From NCBI GenBank assembly GCA_964605705.1, contig CAZSDW010000030.1, forward strand, positions 1 through 39,804: a stretch of 39,804 bases of DNA. The letters run 5' to 3'. The stretch comes from CAZSDW01 sp964605705 (lineage in GTDB: Bacteria; Fidelibacterota; UBA2242). How positions within the stretch are numbered: position 1 is the first letter of the stretch; each line of letters begins with the position of its first letter. Under the pieces are notes generated by a model. That model saw only the letters and a program-made list of their open reading frames with translations. It was not told the origin of the DNA and made no database searches. Positions 9,081 through 18,041 of this stretch are shown one piece after another. The position numbers were made by a program, and so were the translations under genes.

Positions 9081-12000
9081 ATGAAATTCATGAAAATTCT
9101 GCTGGTGTGTTTATTACCGTTCATGGTGAACGCCCAAATCTTGGATCAGAATTTTTTAATCACCGCAGGCATTAACGCGGGGCTGGATAAAGGGGACAGC
9201 CTGTATCGGATGATTATCAATGTGGACATTCCATCAGCCTATCCCGGAAAGGTTCATTTTAGGGTGTTCGATGCCGACCTGGGTGATACCTTCGATAATC
9301 CCGGAAAACAGTCCGTAACCCGCTATCTTGTTTTCGGCAAGGATGGCATTCATCCGAATATTTTTAACAATAAGGATTCCATTAATATAAATGCCGCTCT
9401 AGTTAGTCTGACACTGGGTGAGGATAAATACTATGATAATCGCTGGCGGACTATCGGTAGTCTGATGACAAATCAGGGACAGCTGAAAGGTGACAGAATC
9501 CTGTTTCAGGTTGTCATTGATGGTCTCAGCGGCTCAGGTCGAAATCGTTATCAGGTTTTTATATCCGCCAATGATAAAAGCAACGAGCCAATTGACGGTG
9601 CGATTATAAACTCACCAGCCGTAACACTGCGTCTGGCAAATAATCCCATTCTGAGTACCCAGATTACCTTTTTAATACCGACAGGATGTGATACGATAAA
9701 AGTGTTTAATTTTGATGGCGACATTGAACGTAGCCCGAACAGGATCAGCTTTGAGACAAACTTTCGGAATAATATCAGAATTTCCGCCTCGAAAGACGGC
9801 GGTCTTGAATCCGATCTGATTGCCCTGCAAAAAGAAGAGCAGGGTCGAAAAGCCTCACTGGTTATTGCAGGAAATTCAGAAACTAATAACGTACAACTCT
9901 GGGTAAAGGATAAGCGGGGTCAGATTTTACCACTCGACTACCCACCCATCCTGGCACTGCGGAACAATCTTCCGGTACCCAAATTTAATGTCATCCCGCT
10001 GGCAGATTGCAACACCCTGATTCTGGATGCGACCGAATCTTCGGATGCCGACGGTGACGAACTGACTTTTAAATGGTATTTTGCTGGCGGAGCAACCGAA
10101 GAAGGTGTCCGGATTGCTCATAATTTCGGAGCGCCGGGTACCTATCCGGTAAAATTGCTGGTAATTGATAATTCCAAATATGTTGCCAATACATCACGAT
10201 TGACTCAGGCGGTGATCGTTAATGATCCTCCCCATGCGGTGATTGAAGGTATCCAGAAAGCCGCACCCTACCAGACAATCGACTTTGATGGCAGTAAATC
10301 ATTTGATAATGATGGAAAACTGATCAGTTACCAATGGAATATGGGGGACGGAAGCACCAAAACCGGTGTGAAAATTAATCATAAATATACCCGTCCCGGG
10401 AATTATACCGTGACACTGACGGTCGAAGATGATGGGAAAACTTTGTGCACAAAGGGGAAGACCACGGCAGGAATCTGGATCAACAAAGCACCGCTGGCAC
10501 GTTTTAACCTTGCAAAAAATTTAATCGCCGTCGATGAATCGGTTGCCATGGATGCCAACGGCTCGATTGACAGCGATGGAGAAATTGTGCAGTATTCCTG
10601 GGATTTCGGCGACGGTGCCAGTGCTGAAGGAATCAGTACCAGTCATCAGTATGCGAAACCCGGCAAATATACCGTTCAACTGACAGCTAGGGATGACTCT
10701 GAGCTGGCAAACGCCAAATCATACCTGCAGGAAGTTATAACGGTCAATGCCCCGCCCGTTGCATCGGCAGACTTCACCAAAATTGTTGCCGTCAACGAGC
10801 TGGTGGTTTTCGACGCATCGAAGTCGCTCGATCCCGATGGTCAGATTTCGGAATATCGCTGGACCCTCGGGGACGGCTCAGCCAAAGCCGGTTCTAAGGT
10901 CAGTCACCAGTATTCCCAGCCCGGTACCTATCCTATCAATCTGACAGTTATTGATAATACCTCGACCTTGAATAATTCCAATGAAGCCGTTTATTCGATC
11001 CGGGTTAATGATCCGCCGGTGCCGAATGCCGGTGGCGATCGGTTGATCAATGAAAGTGTCGTGGTATTTGATGCCAGTCGATCCAGTGACAGTGATGATG
11101 AGATTATTGATTACGCCTGGAACTTTGGCGATAATCAATCCGGCAAAGGTCAGAAATTATCCCATGTTTATGCCTCGCCCGGAACCTATGCTGTGACCCT
11201 GACAGTGACCGATGCATCGGGCACCAAATCAGCCGTTCAATCCGAGACAGTCACGATTACTGTCAATAGCCCGCCGGTGGCAGATGCCGGTCGCGAACAA
11301 ATCGTTTCTGTGGGTGATAAGGTATATCTCAAAGGAGGATTCTCGAACGATACTGACGGCAAGATTGAGAAATATGAGTGGGAATTGGACGAAGGTGTCA
11401 TTCTTGAAGGGAAAAACATTAATCATGTCTTTAATAAAGCCGGCACCTATCAGGTAAAATTGACGGTTACCGATAATGATGGTGCCAGGGATATTCACTA
11501 TACATCTGTTTTTGTCAACAGTCCACCGGTAGCAAAGATGGCACCGGTCGCCCGAATTGCTCCGGGGCAATCGGTTGCCTTTGATGGATCGATGTCTTAT
11601 GACATTGATGGTAATATTGATCTGGCTGAGTGGGAATTCGGGGATGGCAGTTCGATTGCGCAGGGGATCAAAACCAAGCACAGTTTCCGGGAATCCGGTC
11701 GCTTCACAGTGACATTGACAGTGAAAGATAATTCAAATGCCACTAATGGCATTGCTAAGACAACCCAGACAGTCGCGGTAAACTATCCTCCCAAACCGGA
11801 TTGTGGAGAGGATGTCATAACCTGTGACCAGACCCTGCTTTTTGATGGCAGTGCCAGTTCCGATGCCGACAATGATCGCCTGACCTATTCCTGGGATTTT
11901 AGCGACGGCAATACCGGTACCGGGATGACTTTAAAACATACCTATCAGCAACCCGGTGTTTTTCCGGTAGTTCTGCGGGTCAATGATGGGCAGGGACTGT

Positions 12001-13898
12001 CCAACTCGATCCAGCAAAATATTATCCGGGTTCAGGTCAATTCGGCGCCTCTGGCACTTGCCGAGGTAAATCGCGATACGGTTTGTGCGGGCGAACCGGT
12101 CATGTTCGATGGCAGCAAATCGGTTGATAATGAGAAAGACCTGATGCGTTATGAGTGGAATTTCGGCGATGAAGCCACTACCGAGGGCATTAATCCAATC
12201 CACTCTTTTAAGCGCGGTGGCAATTATAAAGTCCGCCTGACGGTCTCTGATGACAGCAATCTACCCTGTAACTCATCGATTTCGGACCTTCTGATCCATG
12301 TCATTGATGCGCCTGTCGCAGATGCAGGTGTGGACCAGACAGTTTGCGCCAATACGGTAGTCCAATTTGATGGTTCAAAATCCCGGGGTGGTGACCGCCT
12401 GATTAAGAGTTATGAATGGGATTTCGGCGATGGTGAACAGGGCGGCGGTATCAATCCGACCCACGTCTATACCAAAGCCGGTATTTATACCGTGCGCCTG
12501 TTGATTATGGTACCGGAAATAGGTGATTGTGAAAATACATCAGAAAGCGAAGTGAGCATAGAGGTTATCGCGGCACCGACTGCCAGTTTTACTATGATAG
12601 AACAGGGCTGTGTTGGGGATGAGATTAAATTTGATGCTTCAGGTTCTTTTGCGGCAAATTCCAATATTGTCAGTTACCAGTGGGATTTTGGCGATGGGAC
12701 CAGCGGAACGGGTGTAGAAACCACGCACCAGTATTCCAGTCCGGGGACTTATACTGTCAAACTGACGATCCAGACTGATTCGGATCAGGGCTGCAACAAT
12801 GCCTGGTCCAGCCATGTTATTTCTATCAATGCCATCCCGAAAGCAGCCATCGAAGTATTTGCTTCCAATGATACACCAAGCAGCGCTAAAACATATCGCA
12901 GTTACCTTAATACCGTATTGAATTTTAATGGTAAAAAGAGTAGTGACAGTGATGGATTTATCAGGACCTATCTCTGGGATTTCGGCGATGGAACCAAGGC
13001 GCAGGGCGTGTTTAGCAAACATCAGTATAATAAGCTGGGCAGCTATATCGTTCATCTGTATGTCGAAGATAACAGTAATACATTTTGCGATTTTGCGCTG
13101 GATAGTATTACCGTGGATGTCATCGATTATTCTGAAATATCAATTGCCGGTGCGGAGGGTGGATTTATCGGAGATTCCCTGAATTATACTCTGAAAACAA
13201 AGAAGATTATCACGCCGACCGCCGAAAATACCGAATGGTTTTTCAGCGATGGCAGCAGTATAAAAGGATTGACCGCCAAGAAAGCCTTTCTGAAATCCGG
13301 TAAATTCCAGGTGCAGGCTAAATGTGGAGCCTTGTGGAGTCTTGCCCAGGAAATCACTATTGACGAGCTGCCAGAAATCAAAATACCTGATAACCAGATA
13401 ATTGACCTCGGACAAAGCATCAAAATGACTCCGGCGGTTTCTAATCCCTTTGCTGTACCTGTTGCTTTTGAATGGGATCTGGGCGATGGTGCCAATTCGG
13501 CTGCTTTGACAGCGGAACATGTTTATCAGGCAGCTGGCAGTTACACTGCGATTTTTAAGGTCTGGTACAGGAAGATTGGCTTGGGTCAGCCGAAAGAGTA
13601 TCCGCTGACAATTACAGTATTACCCGCCCCAGCCGTCAAAATTGTTGTATCTCCGGAACAGTTGTATGTTGGCGGTGCCAGAGATATGGTCATGTTTGAG
13701 GCAAAAGCGGATGCCTATAGCAGAAAACTGAATTATCAGTGGGATTTTGGTGATGGCGTTACTTCTGCCGGTCAAGTTGCCAAGCACAGTTATATGGCAG
13801 CCGGTGATTATACGGTTAAACTGACGGTCTATGATTCGTCCCGGGTCAATGCCAAGAAATACGAATTCAAACAGCGGATTACGATACAGAAGCGTTAG
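9081..13898 (+). CDS. secreted giant PKD-repeat protein
   Basis: This 1605-residue protein has a signal peptide (MKFMKILLVCLLPFMVNA, then Gln), an unassigned N-terminal region of about 280 residues, and 15 PKD-type repeats running from about residue 305 to the end. The canonical core is YxWDFGDG with a later HxYxxPGxYTVxLTVxD. Repeats 6, 13 and 14 are the most degenerate. PKD domains are Ig-like spacers or binding modules on surface proteins and secreted enzymes. No enzyme domain is visible, and the C-terminus (ITIQKR) has neither a T9SS sorting domain nor a membrane anchor. The start is the ATG at 9081, seven bases after GAGGA; the TTG at 9054 has no such support. It is the last gene of the FecR-PP2C operon, 44 bases after the phosphatase, so it may be part of the sensing surface. 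Confidence 0.88.
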   Translation: MKFMKILLVCLLPFMVNAQILDQNFLITAGINAGLDKGDSLYRMIINVDIPSAYPGKVHFRVFDADLGDTFDNPGKQSVTRYLVFGKDGIHPNIFNNKDSININAALVSLTLGEDKYYDNRWRTIGSLMTNQGQLKGDRILFQVVIDGLSGSGRNRYQVFISANDKSNEPIDGAIINSPAVTLRLANNPILSTQITFLIPTGCDTIKVFNFDGDIERSPNRISFETNFRNNIRISASKDGGLESDLIALQKEEQGRKASLVIAGNSETNNVQLWVKDKRGQILPLDYPPILALRNNLPVPKFNVIPLADCNTLILDATESSDADGDELTFKWYFAGGATEEGVRIAHNFGAPGTYPVKLLVIDNSKYVANTSRLTQAVIVNDPPHAVIEGIQKAAPYQTIDFDGSKSFDNDGKLISYQWNMGDGSTKTGVKINHKYTRPGNYTVTLTVEDDGKTLCTKGKTTAGIWINKAPLARFNLAKNLIAVDESVAMDANGSIDSDGEIVQYSWDFGDGASAEGISTSHQYAKPGKYTVQLTARDDSELANAKSYLQEVITVNAPPVASADFTKIVAVNELVVFDASKSLDPDGQISEYRWTLGDGSAKAGSKVSHQYSQPGTYPINLTVIDNTSTLNNSNEAVYSIRVNDPPVPNAGGDRLINESVVVFDASRSSDSDDEIIDYAWNFGDNQSGKGQKLSHVYASPGTYAVTLTVTDASGTKSAVQSETVTITVNSPPVADAGREQIVSVGDKVYLKGGFSNDTDGKIEKYEWELDEGVILEGKNINHVFNKAGTYQVKLTVTDNDGARDIHYTSVFVNSPPVAKMAPVARIAPGQSVAFDGSMSYDIDGNIDLAEWEFGDGSSIAQGIKTKHSFRESGRFTVTLTVKDNSNATNGIAKTTQTVAVNYPPKPDCGEDVITCDQTLLFDGSASSDADNDRLTYSWDFSDGNTGTGMTLKHTYQQPGVFPVVLRVNDGQGLSNSIQQNIIRVQVNSAPLALAEVNRDTVCAGEPVMFDGSKSVDNEKDLMRYEWNFGDEATTEGINPIHSFKRGGNYKVRLTVSDDSNLPCNSSISDLLIHVIDAPVADAGVDQTVCANTVVQFDGSKSRGGDRLIKSYEWDFGDGEQGGGINPTHVYTKAGIYTVRLLIMVPEIGDCENTSESEVSIEVIAAPTASFTMIEQGCVGDEIKFDASGSFAANSNIVSYQWDFGDGTSGTGVETTHQYSSPGTYTVKLTIQTDSDQGCNNAWSSHVISINAIPKAAIEVFASNDTPSSAKTYRSYLNTVLNFNGKKSSDSDGFIRTYLWDFGDGTKAQGVFSKHQYNKLGSYIVHLYVEDNSNTFCDFALDSITVDVIDYSEISIAGAEGGFIGDSLNYTLKTKKIITPTAENTEWFFSDGSSIKGLTAKKAFLKSGKFQVQAKCGALWSLAQEITIDELPEIKIPDNQIIDLGQSIKMTPAVSNPFAVPVAFEWDLGDGANSAALTAEHVYQAAGSYTAIFKVWYRKIGLGQPKEYPLTITVLPAPAVKIVVSPEQLYVGGARDMVMFEAKADAYSRKLNYQWDFGDGVTSAGQVAKHSYMAAGDYTVKLTVYDSSRVNAKKYEFKQRITIQKR

Positions 13899-13922
13899 AG
13901 AATTTGCGATTATGCAATAAAT

Positions 13923-13953
13923 AAAAGGGCGGACCGAACGATCTGCCCTTTTT
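13923..13953. terminator. bidirectional terminator between PKD gene and secA-like gene
   Basis: AAAAGGGCGGA (13923-13933) pairs with TCTGCCCTTTT (13942-13952), with one G-T pair, around an 8-base loop. An A tract lies on one side and a T tract on the other, so it can serve both convergent genes. Confidence 0.75.
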
Positions 13954-13956
13954 ATT

Positions 13957-16383
13957 TCAAAGCTCTGTCCGATTCCGCCCGAAGCTCCTTGCCAGGCGTT
14001 TCCATAACCAATAAACTGCCAAAAGCGGTCCTGCTATTCCAGCCGCGATGGACATTCCCATATCACCCATTAGTTGCAAGCCCAGGGTCTCTTCAAAGGG
14101 ATTGTCGTTAATCAAATAAGTCCAGGTCGCCGAGGGCGTTTTCAACTGGCTATTGATATCCAGGTGACTGTCACTGCTGATGTGGATATTTTCAATAGCC
14201 GTAATCCGTTCATCATCGAATGAATCCCGGTACTGGTCAAACAGTTCTATAGCGATTTTACTGTATTCCAGCAGTGGCAGCTGTCGTCCAAGTCGCTTCA
14301 GATGAATACCGTCGCGAATATCATTGATCTCAGCCAGGTATTGCGACCAGAGCCGGTCAATCTGCCAGAGTGAAATTAGCCGGCAACTTTCATCAATTAT
14401 TTCCTGATTTAAACCGGCTTGAATTTGTCTGAATTTTTCCGGGCAATGATTCTGGTAAAAATCAGTTTCCCGAGCGCTGTTGAGAATTTCACTGCGTTCC
14501 TGTGCCACGATTTTTCGCTGAGTTTCCAGGATGGAACTGTACTGGAGCAGGGTCTTCTTGATTTCCAGGTGCTGCCCATCGATGATTCGCTGGATCCGGT
14601 CAATTTCCCGGCAAAGCACCGGATTTTCCATTTCGTGGGTTTGAGGATCGAATTGAAAACGATGAGGCAACAACTCCTGTAAACGGTATTTGACGAAAAG
14701 ATCGTCTTCCAGGCTGATAAAGAAACGGCTCGAGCCTGGATCGCCCTGACGACCGGCGCGTCCCCGCAGCTGACGGTCGATGCGCAGGCTTTCGTGCCGG
14801 TTTGTGCCGATGACATAAAGCCCACCCAAGGCGATGACTTTATCCCGTTCCCGTTCCTCAGTACCACCCAGGCGAATATCAGTTCCCCGTCCCGCCATAT
14901 TGGTGGAAATGGTTACGGCGCCGAGACTGCCGGCTTCGGCGATAATAGAGGCTTCCATCGTATCATTCCGGGCATTCAGAATCCGGCAGGAAACACCAAT
15001 TATCTCTAATTTTTTGGCAATATCAGCCGACTCTTCCACACTGCGGGTACCAAGCAAAATCGGGCGTCCGCTACGATGAACCTTTCTAATTTCTGCGATG
15101 ATTGCTTTGTGTTTGGCTTTTTTATCCGGGAAGACGCGATCCGGGTGATCGATGCGAATGCAGGGCTTATTCGACGGTAGCACCACCATGTGTAATCCGT
15201 AAAATTCCCGGAATTCCCTTTCCGATGAGACGGCAGTGGCGGTCATTCCACAGATTTTCGGGTAGAATTGTAAAAAATGTTGCAGTGTAATGGAATTCAG
15301 CACCTGACCTTTTGACTGCAGGGGGAGTTGTTCCTTGGCTTCGAGAGCAGCCTGAAGTCCATCCTGCCAACGACGTTTATCGGCGACTCGTCCGGTAAAT
15401 TCATCGACCAGCTCGATTTTATTATTTCTGACAATATAATCGATGTCTCGCTGTAACAGGTGCTCGGCATGGAGAGCGCAATTCAAGCGGGTGAGCAGGT
15501 CTGTATTTTCAGTGGCAAAGAGATTAGCACAGTTGAGCAAGGTTTCCGCGCGGTGAATACCAGTCTCATTCAGGTGAACATTACGACCGTATTCGTCAAA
15601 GTCAAAATCCGCATGAATTTGCAGTTTGTGCGCGATCCGGGCGACCCGGTGAATATCGGCAATATACTCATCGGCGGAACCGGCGATCACCAGTGGAATG
15701 CGGGCTTCATCAATAAGGATCGAATCTGCTTCGTCAACGATGGCGTAATGAAAGTCTCGTTGAACGCTTTCCCGAGGATGGTTGATCAGGCTGTCGCGGA
15801 GGAAATCAAAACCGGCTTCCTTTGCCGTCAGATAACAGATATCTGCCCGGTACGCCTTTTGGCGTTCATGGGTGGTCATCCCTTCCAGGATGAATCCGAC
15901 CTCGAGTCCCAGAAATGTGAAAATGGGTCCCATCCATTCGGCATCACGTCGGGCGAGATAGTCATTGAAGGTGAGAATGTGAATACCTTTTTTCAATAGA
16001 GCATTCAGATAAGCCGGAAATACTGCTGTCAGGGTTTTACCCTCGCCAGTTGGCATCTCTAATAATTTACCCTGATGGAGCACAATACCACCGATGACCT
16101 GCAGATCGAAGGGCTTCAGGTTCAAAACCCGGGGAATTGTCGCCAGTATCAGACCATAAGCTTCAGCTAAAAGATTATCAATTGCTTCGCCCGATTGAGC
16201 GCGTTGGAGAAGCCGATTGGAAATTCCGCGCAGTTCGGCGTCACTCTTATCATTATTCTGTAAAGCGTACTGTTTTATAATTTGCAGGATATTGTGATAA
16301 ACTGAGAGATCATCCTCGATAGTGATTCCATTCCATTGATCGATATATTTTTTAAATAGTTTTCGAAAATTTATATAGCGCAT
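13957..16383 (-). CDS. SecA-family translocase ATPase with C-terminal hydrophobic anchor
   Basis: This 808-residue protein has the full SecA motor: Walker A PTGEGKT (111-117), DEAD box VDEAD (216-220), the motif TNMAGRGTDIRLGG, and QLRGRAGRQGDPGSSRFF, followed by helical scaffold residues (IDRLWSQYLAEINDIRDGIHL region). It drives protein export through SecYEG in known members. Two things are unusual. The C-terminal linker and zinc-binding cysteine motif of housekeeping SecA are absent. In their place residues 775-794 form a hydrophobic helix followed by a basic tail (KRLARSFGRNR), as in a tail anchor. It is therefore probably an accessory SecA rather than the essential one. The start has AAGGA six bases upstream. 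It converges on the PKD gene and follows a small secreted protein gene. Family call firm; SecA2-like role inferred. Confidence 0.9.
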   Translation of the reverse strand: MRYINFRKLFKKYIDQWNGITIEDDLSVYHNILQIIKQYALQNNDKSDAELRGISNRLLQRAQSGEAIDNLLAEAYGLILATIPRVLNLKPFDLQVIGGIVLHQGKLLEMPTGEGKTLTAVFPAYLNALLKKGIHILTFNDYLARRDAEWMGPIFTFLGLEVGFILEGMTTHERQKAYRADICYLTAKEAGFDFLRDSLINHPRESVQRDFHYAIVDEADSILIDEARIPLVIAGSADEYIADIHRVARIAHKLQIHADFDFDEYGRNVHLNETGIHRAETLLNCANLFATENTDLLTRLNCALHAEHLLQRDIDYIVRNNKIELVDEFTGRVADKRRWQDGLQAALEAKEQLPLQSKGQVLNSITLQHFLQFYPKICGMTATAVSSEREFREFYGLHMVVLPSNKPCIRIDHPDRVFPDKKAKHKAIIAEIRKVHRSGRPILLGTRSVEESADIAKKLEIIGVSCRILNARNDTMEASIIAEAGSLGAVTISTNMAGRGTDIRLGGTEERERDKVIALGGLYVIGTNRHESLRIDRQLRGRAGRQGDPGSSRFFISLEDDLFVKYRLQELLPHRFQFDPQTHEMENPVLCREIDRIQRIIDGQHLEIKKTLLQYSSILETQRKIVAQERSEILNSARETDFYQNHCPEKFRQIQAGLNQEIIDESCRLISLWQIDRLWSQYLAEINDIRDGIHLKRLGRQLPLLEYSKIAIELFDQYRDSFDDERITAIENIHISSDSHLDINSQLKTPSATWTYLINDNPFEETLGLQLMGDMGMSIAAGIAGPLLAVYWLWKRLARSFGRNRTEL

Positions 16384-16479
16384 CTTTATTCCTTATAAAA
16401 ATGGTGATTTTTAAGAATACTCAGATTGAATCAGAGACGGTTAAATAACCGGATTCATCTGAATGAAATAAAAAGATGA

Positions 16480-16884
16480 TTATATATTAGGAAAGGGGTC
16501 ATCGCCGGAGGTCTGATGGGCGATGGATATTTTATGAAGGAATGATAGGATTGGATTTGATATCGGGTATGTCATACTCAGGAAATTGAGTTGATTACGC
16601 AGCGATTGATTGAAATCAATGAGGGCATATTTTTCATGGAAACCGGGTGGAATGAGGGGGGCTGTGATGATGTATGCTGTTTTGATTACAGGAATAGATG
16701 GCAGCATTTGTGGAAATGATTGGGGTGATCGGAAAACAACCATTTCTGTCTGATCTTCGATCGGAAGCTCCCAAAAACTGCGGCAGGTAGCCACCTGAGA
16801 TTCTGCCCGAAGGAGTGAAACAATCGCCAGTGAGATCAACAGAAACTGGCTGACTGAATTCCACTGGTTCCGCACTACTTTCAT
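16480..16884 (-). CDS. small secreted hypothetical protein
   Basis: This 134-residue frame begins with a convincing signal peptide (basic and polar start, then FLLISLAIVSLLRA, cleavage near Glu-Ser). The mature part of about 105 residues is rich in proline and isoleucine and is not recognised. No ribosome binding site precedes the ATG, but a good promoter ends six bases before it, which fits a leaderless mRNA. It lies 96 bases upstream of the SecA-like gene on the same strand and could share its transcript. A competing minus-strand frame at 16634-16864 lacks these signs. Moderately sure that it is real because of the signal peptide and promoter. Confidence 0.5.
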   Translation of the reverse strand: MKVVRNQWNSVSQFLLISLAIVSLLRAESQVATCRSFWELPIEDQTEMVVFRSPQSFPQMLPSIPVIKTAYIITAPLIPPGFHEKYALIDFNQSLRNQLNFLSMTYPISNPILSFLHKISIAHQTSGDDPFPNI

Positions 16885-16890
16885 GTTCGA

Positions 16891-16918
16891 AATATAATCA
16901 AGCCGGAGCGGATATCAA
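16891..16918 (-). promoter_or_regulatory. promoter of the small secreted protein gene
   Basis: Read on the minus strand: TTGATA (16913-16918), a 16-base spacer and TATATT (16891-16896). The -10 ends six bases before the ATG at 16884, so the transcript may begin at the start codon. Confidence 0.45.
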
Positions 16919-16960
16919 AGTGCGCAATCTCGAGCATATCTTCATTCTGATATAATCCGA

Positions 16961-16989
16961 TTGACTTGCTCGCATCTAATCCTTAACAT
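16961..16989 (+). promoter_or_regulatory. candidate promoter of the DUF3795-pfkB unit
   Basis: TTGACT (16961-16966), 17 bases and TAACAT (16984-16989) lie about 54 bases before the ATG at 17043. The region resembles the one at 18088 without gaps (27 of 40 positions), including CTTAACRTYGRATCAAT at the same offset. Confidence 0.4.
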
Positions 16990-17042
16990 CGAATCAATTA
17001 AAAATGTACAGGATGGAATTATGACAAATAAGGAGAAATAAT

Positions 17043-17180
17043 ATGACCGATATCAATTATGCTCCGGTTTGCGGGATTTATTGTGGCGATTGTAATTTTC
17101 TGGGCAGTCAGTGTGCCGGTTGTGGTAATGTTGCGGGTCAACCATTCTGGACGAGTCAAATTCCAACAGGAATATTTTAA
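17043..17180 (+). pseudogene. truncated DUF3795-like cysteine-cluster ORF
   Basis: A 45-codon frame with a strong AGGAG (17031-17035) seven bases upstream encodes the start of a DUF3795-type protein: VCGIYCGDCNFLGSQCAGCG at residues 9-28, with cysteines 10, 14, 17, 24 and 27. Family members are normally over 100 residues and carry a second cysteine set, which is missing here. The frame stops three bases before the PfkB start, so translation of pfkB may be coupled to it. The most likely reading is a deletion that removed the 3' part. A small metal-binding protein or a leader peptide kept for coupling is the alternative. Confidence 0.6.
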
Positions 17181-17183
17181 TTT

Positions 17184-18023
17184 ATGAAAGCAGTTTGTTT
17201 CAGTGTCGCCGCGATCGATTACTTCCCGCAGCAGGATAAATATTTTGTGGGAGGCAATTCTCTGAACCAGGCGATTTGCTACCGTCATTTGGGTTTTCAG
17301 AGCGCTTTCGTTGGTGCTATCGGAAACGATGATGCGGGTGATCAGATAGCGGCATTAATGCGCGCTGAAGGAGTTGATATTTCATGTATGCATCGACTGA
17401 ATGGTGAGTCTGCCCGAAACAAAATTATCAACGACGAATTCGGCGAGCGTTACGGAATCGAAGGTGCCTGGGAAGGGGGCGTCTATGAGCAATTCAAGCT
17501 GATAGAGTCTGATTGGGATTTCATGAATGCTTTTAATATCTGGTCAACCCATGCAAATAGTCCCTGTTATGCGGAAGCACTGAAAAGGAAAAACAATCAG
17601 CAACTGATGAGTGTTGACTTTCTGGACCTGCGGGATTTTGAGCTGCTCGAACGAAGTTTAAAAGTGATCGATATTGCCTTTTTCGGAGGAACAGCTGATA
17701 TATTGGAAGACCTTGCCAGGATCGCGAAAAACAACCCTGGTATTATTGTTCTGACGCTGGGCAGCGCCGGCAGTATTGCCTTCGAAGGTGATAAAATCTA
17801 TCAGCAGGCAGCCCTGCCGGTTGAGAAAGTCATTGATACCACAGGATGCGGCGATGCTTTCCAGGCGGGATTTACCGCTTACTACTACGAAACCAGGGAT
17901 ATTCCGGCAGCATTGTTTGCCGGTGCCTGGTTGGGCAGGAAAGCCGCCACCGATTTTGGCGGTACGTCCTGGACCAGTAAATCGAATCATCTGATATTGG
18001 ATATGAAAACAGATCCGGTGTAG
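17184..18023 (+). CDS. PfkB-family carbohydrate kinase (fructosamine/fructoselysine kinase-like)
   Basis: This 279-residue ribokinase-fold enzyme has the N-terminal GGNSLNQA substrate loop (23-30) and the C-terminal signature DTTGCGDAFQAGF (218-230), in which Asp224 is the catalytic base. The usual GAGD reads GCGD here. The short N-terminus, lack of a long lid and overall pattern resemble FrlD, the fructoselysine 6-kinase, but the substrate cannot be fixed. It phosphorylates a sugar or sugar derivative with ATP in the cytoplasm. It starts three bases after the truncated DUF3795 frame; the nearest purine-rich site, AGGA at 17168-17171, is 12 bases away, which supports translational coupling. 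No Frl deglycase is nearby. Confidence 0.85.
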   Translation: MKAVCFSVAAIDYFPQQDKYFVGGNSLNQAICYRHLGFQSAFVGAIGNDDAGDQIAALMRAEGVDISCMHRLNGESARNKIINDEFGERYGIEGAWEGGVYEQFKLIESDWDFMNAFNIWSTHANSPCYAEALKRKNNQQLMSVDFLDLRDFELLERSLKVIDIAFFGGTADILEDLARIAKNNPGIIVLTLGSAGSIAFEGDKIYQQAALPVEKVIDTTGCGDAFQAGFTAYYYETRDIPAALFAGAWLGRKAATDFGGTSWTSKSNHLILDMKTDPV

Positions 18024-18041
18024 GGGCTCAAGATTTTAAGC

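Noticed and set aside
11229..11681. 150-codon minus-strand frame
   Set aside because: Antisense to the PKD repeats; the repeated base composition of those repeats opens frames on the other strand (others at 12639-13055 and 13140-13520).
9981..13890. Possible DNA tandem repeat or CRISPR-like array
   Set aside because: The periodicity (about 240-270 bases) is that of the 15 PKD protein domains; the DNA copies are diverged and there are no short identical repeats with spacers.
14409..14867. 152-codon minus-strand frame in secA-like gene
   Set aside because: Same-strand shifted frame of the SecA-like gene with no domain; the real frame has all motor motifs.
15460..15999. 179-codon plus-strand frame
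   Set aside because: It lies entirely antisense to the well-conserved SecA-like gene, has no recognisable domain and no ribosome binding site.
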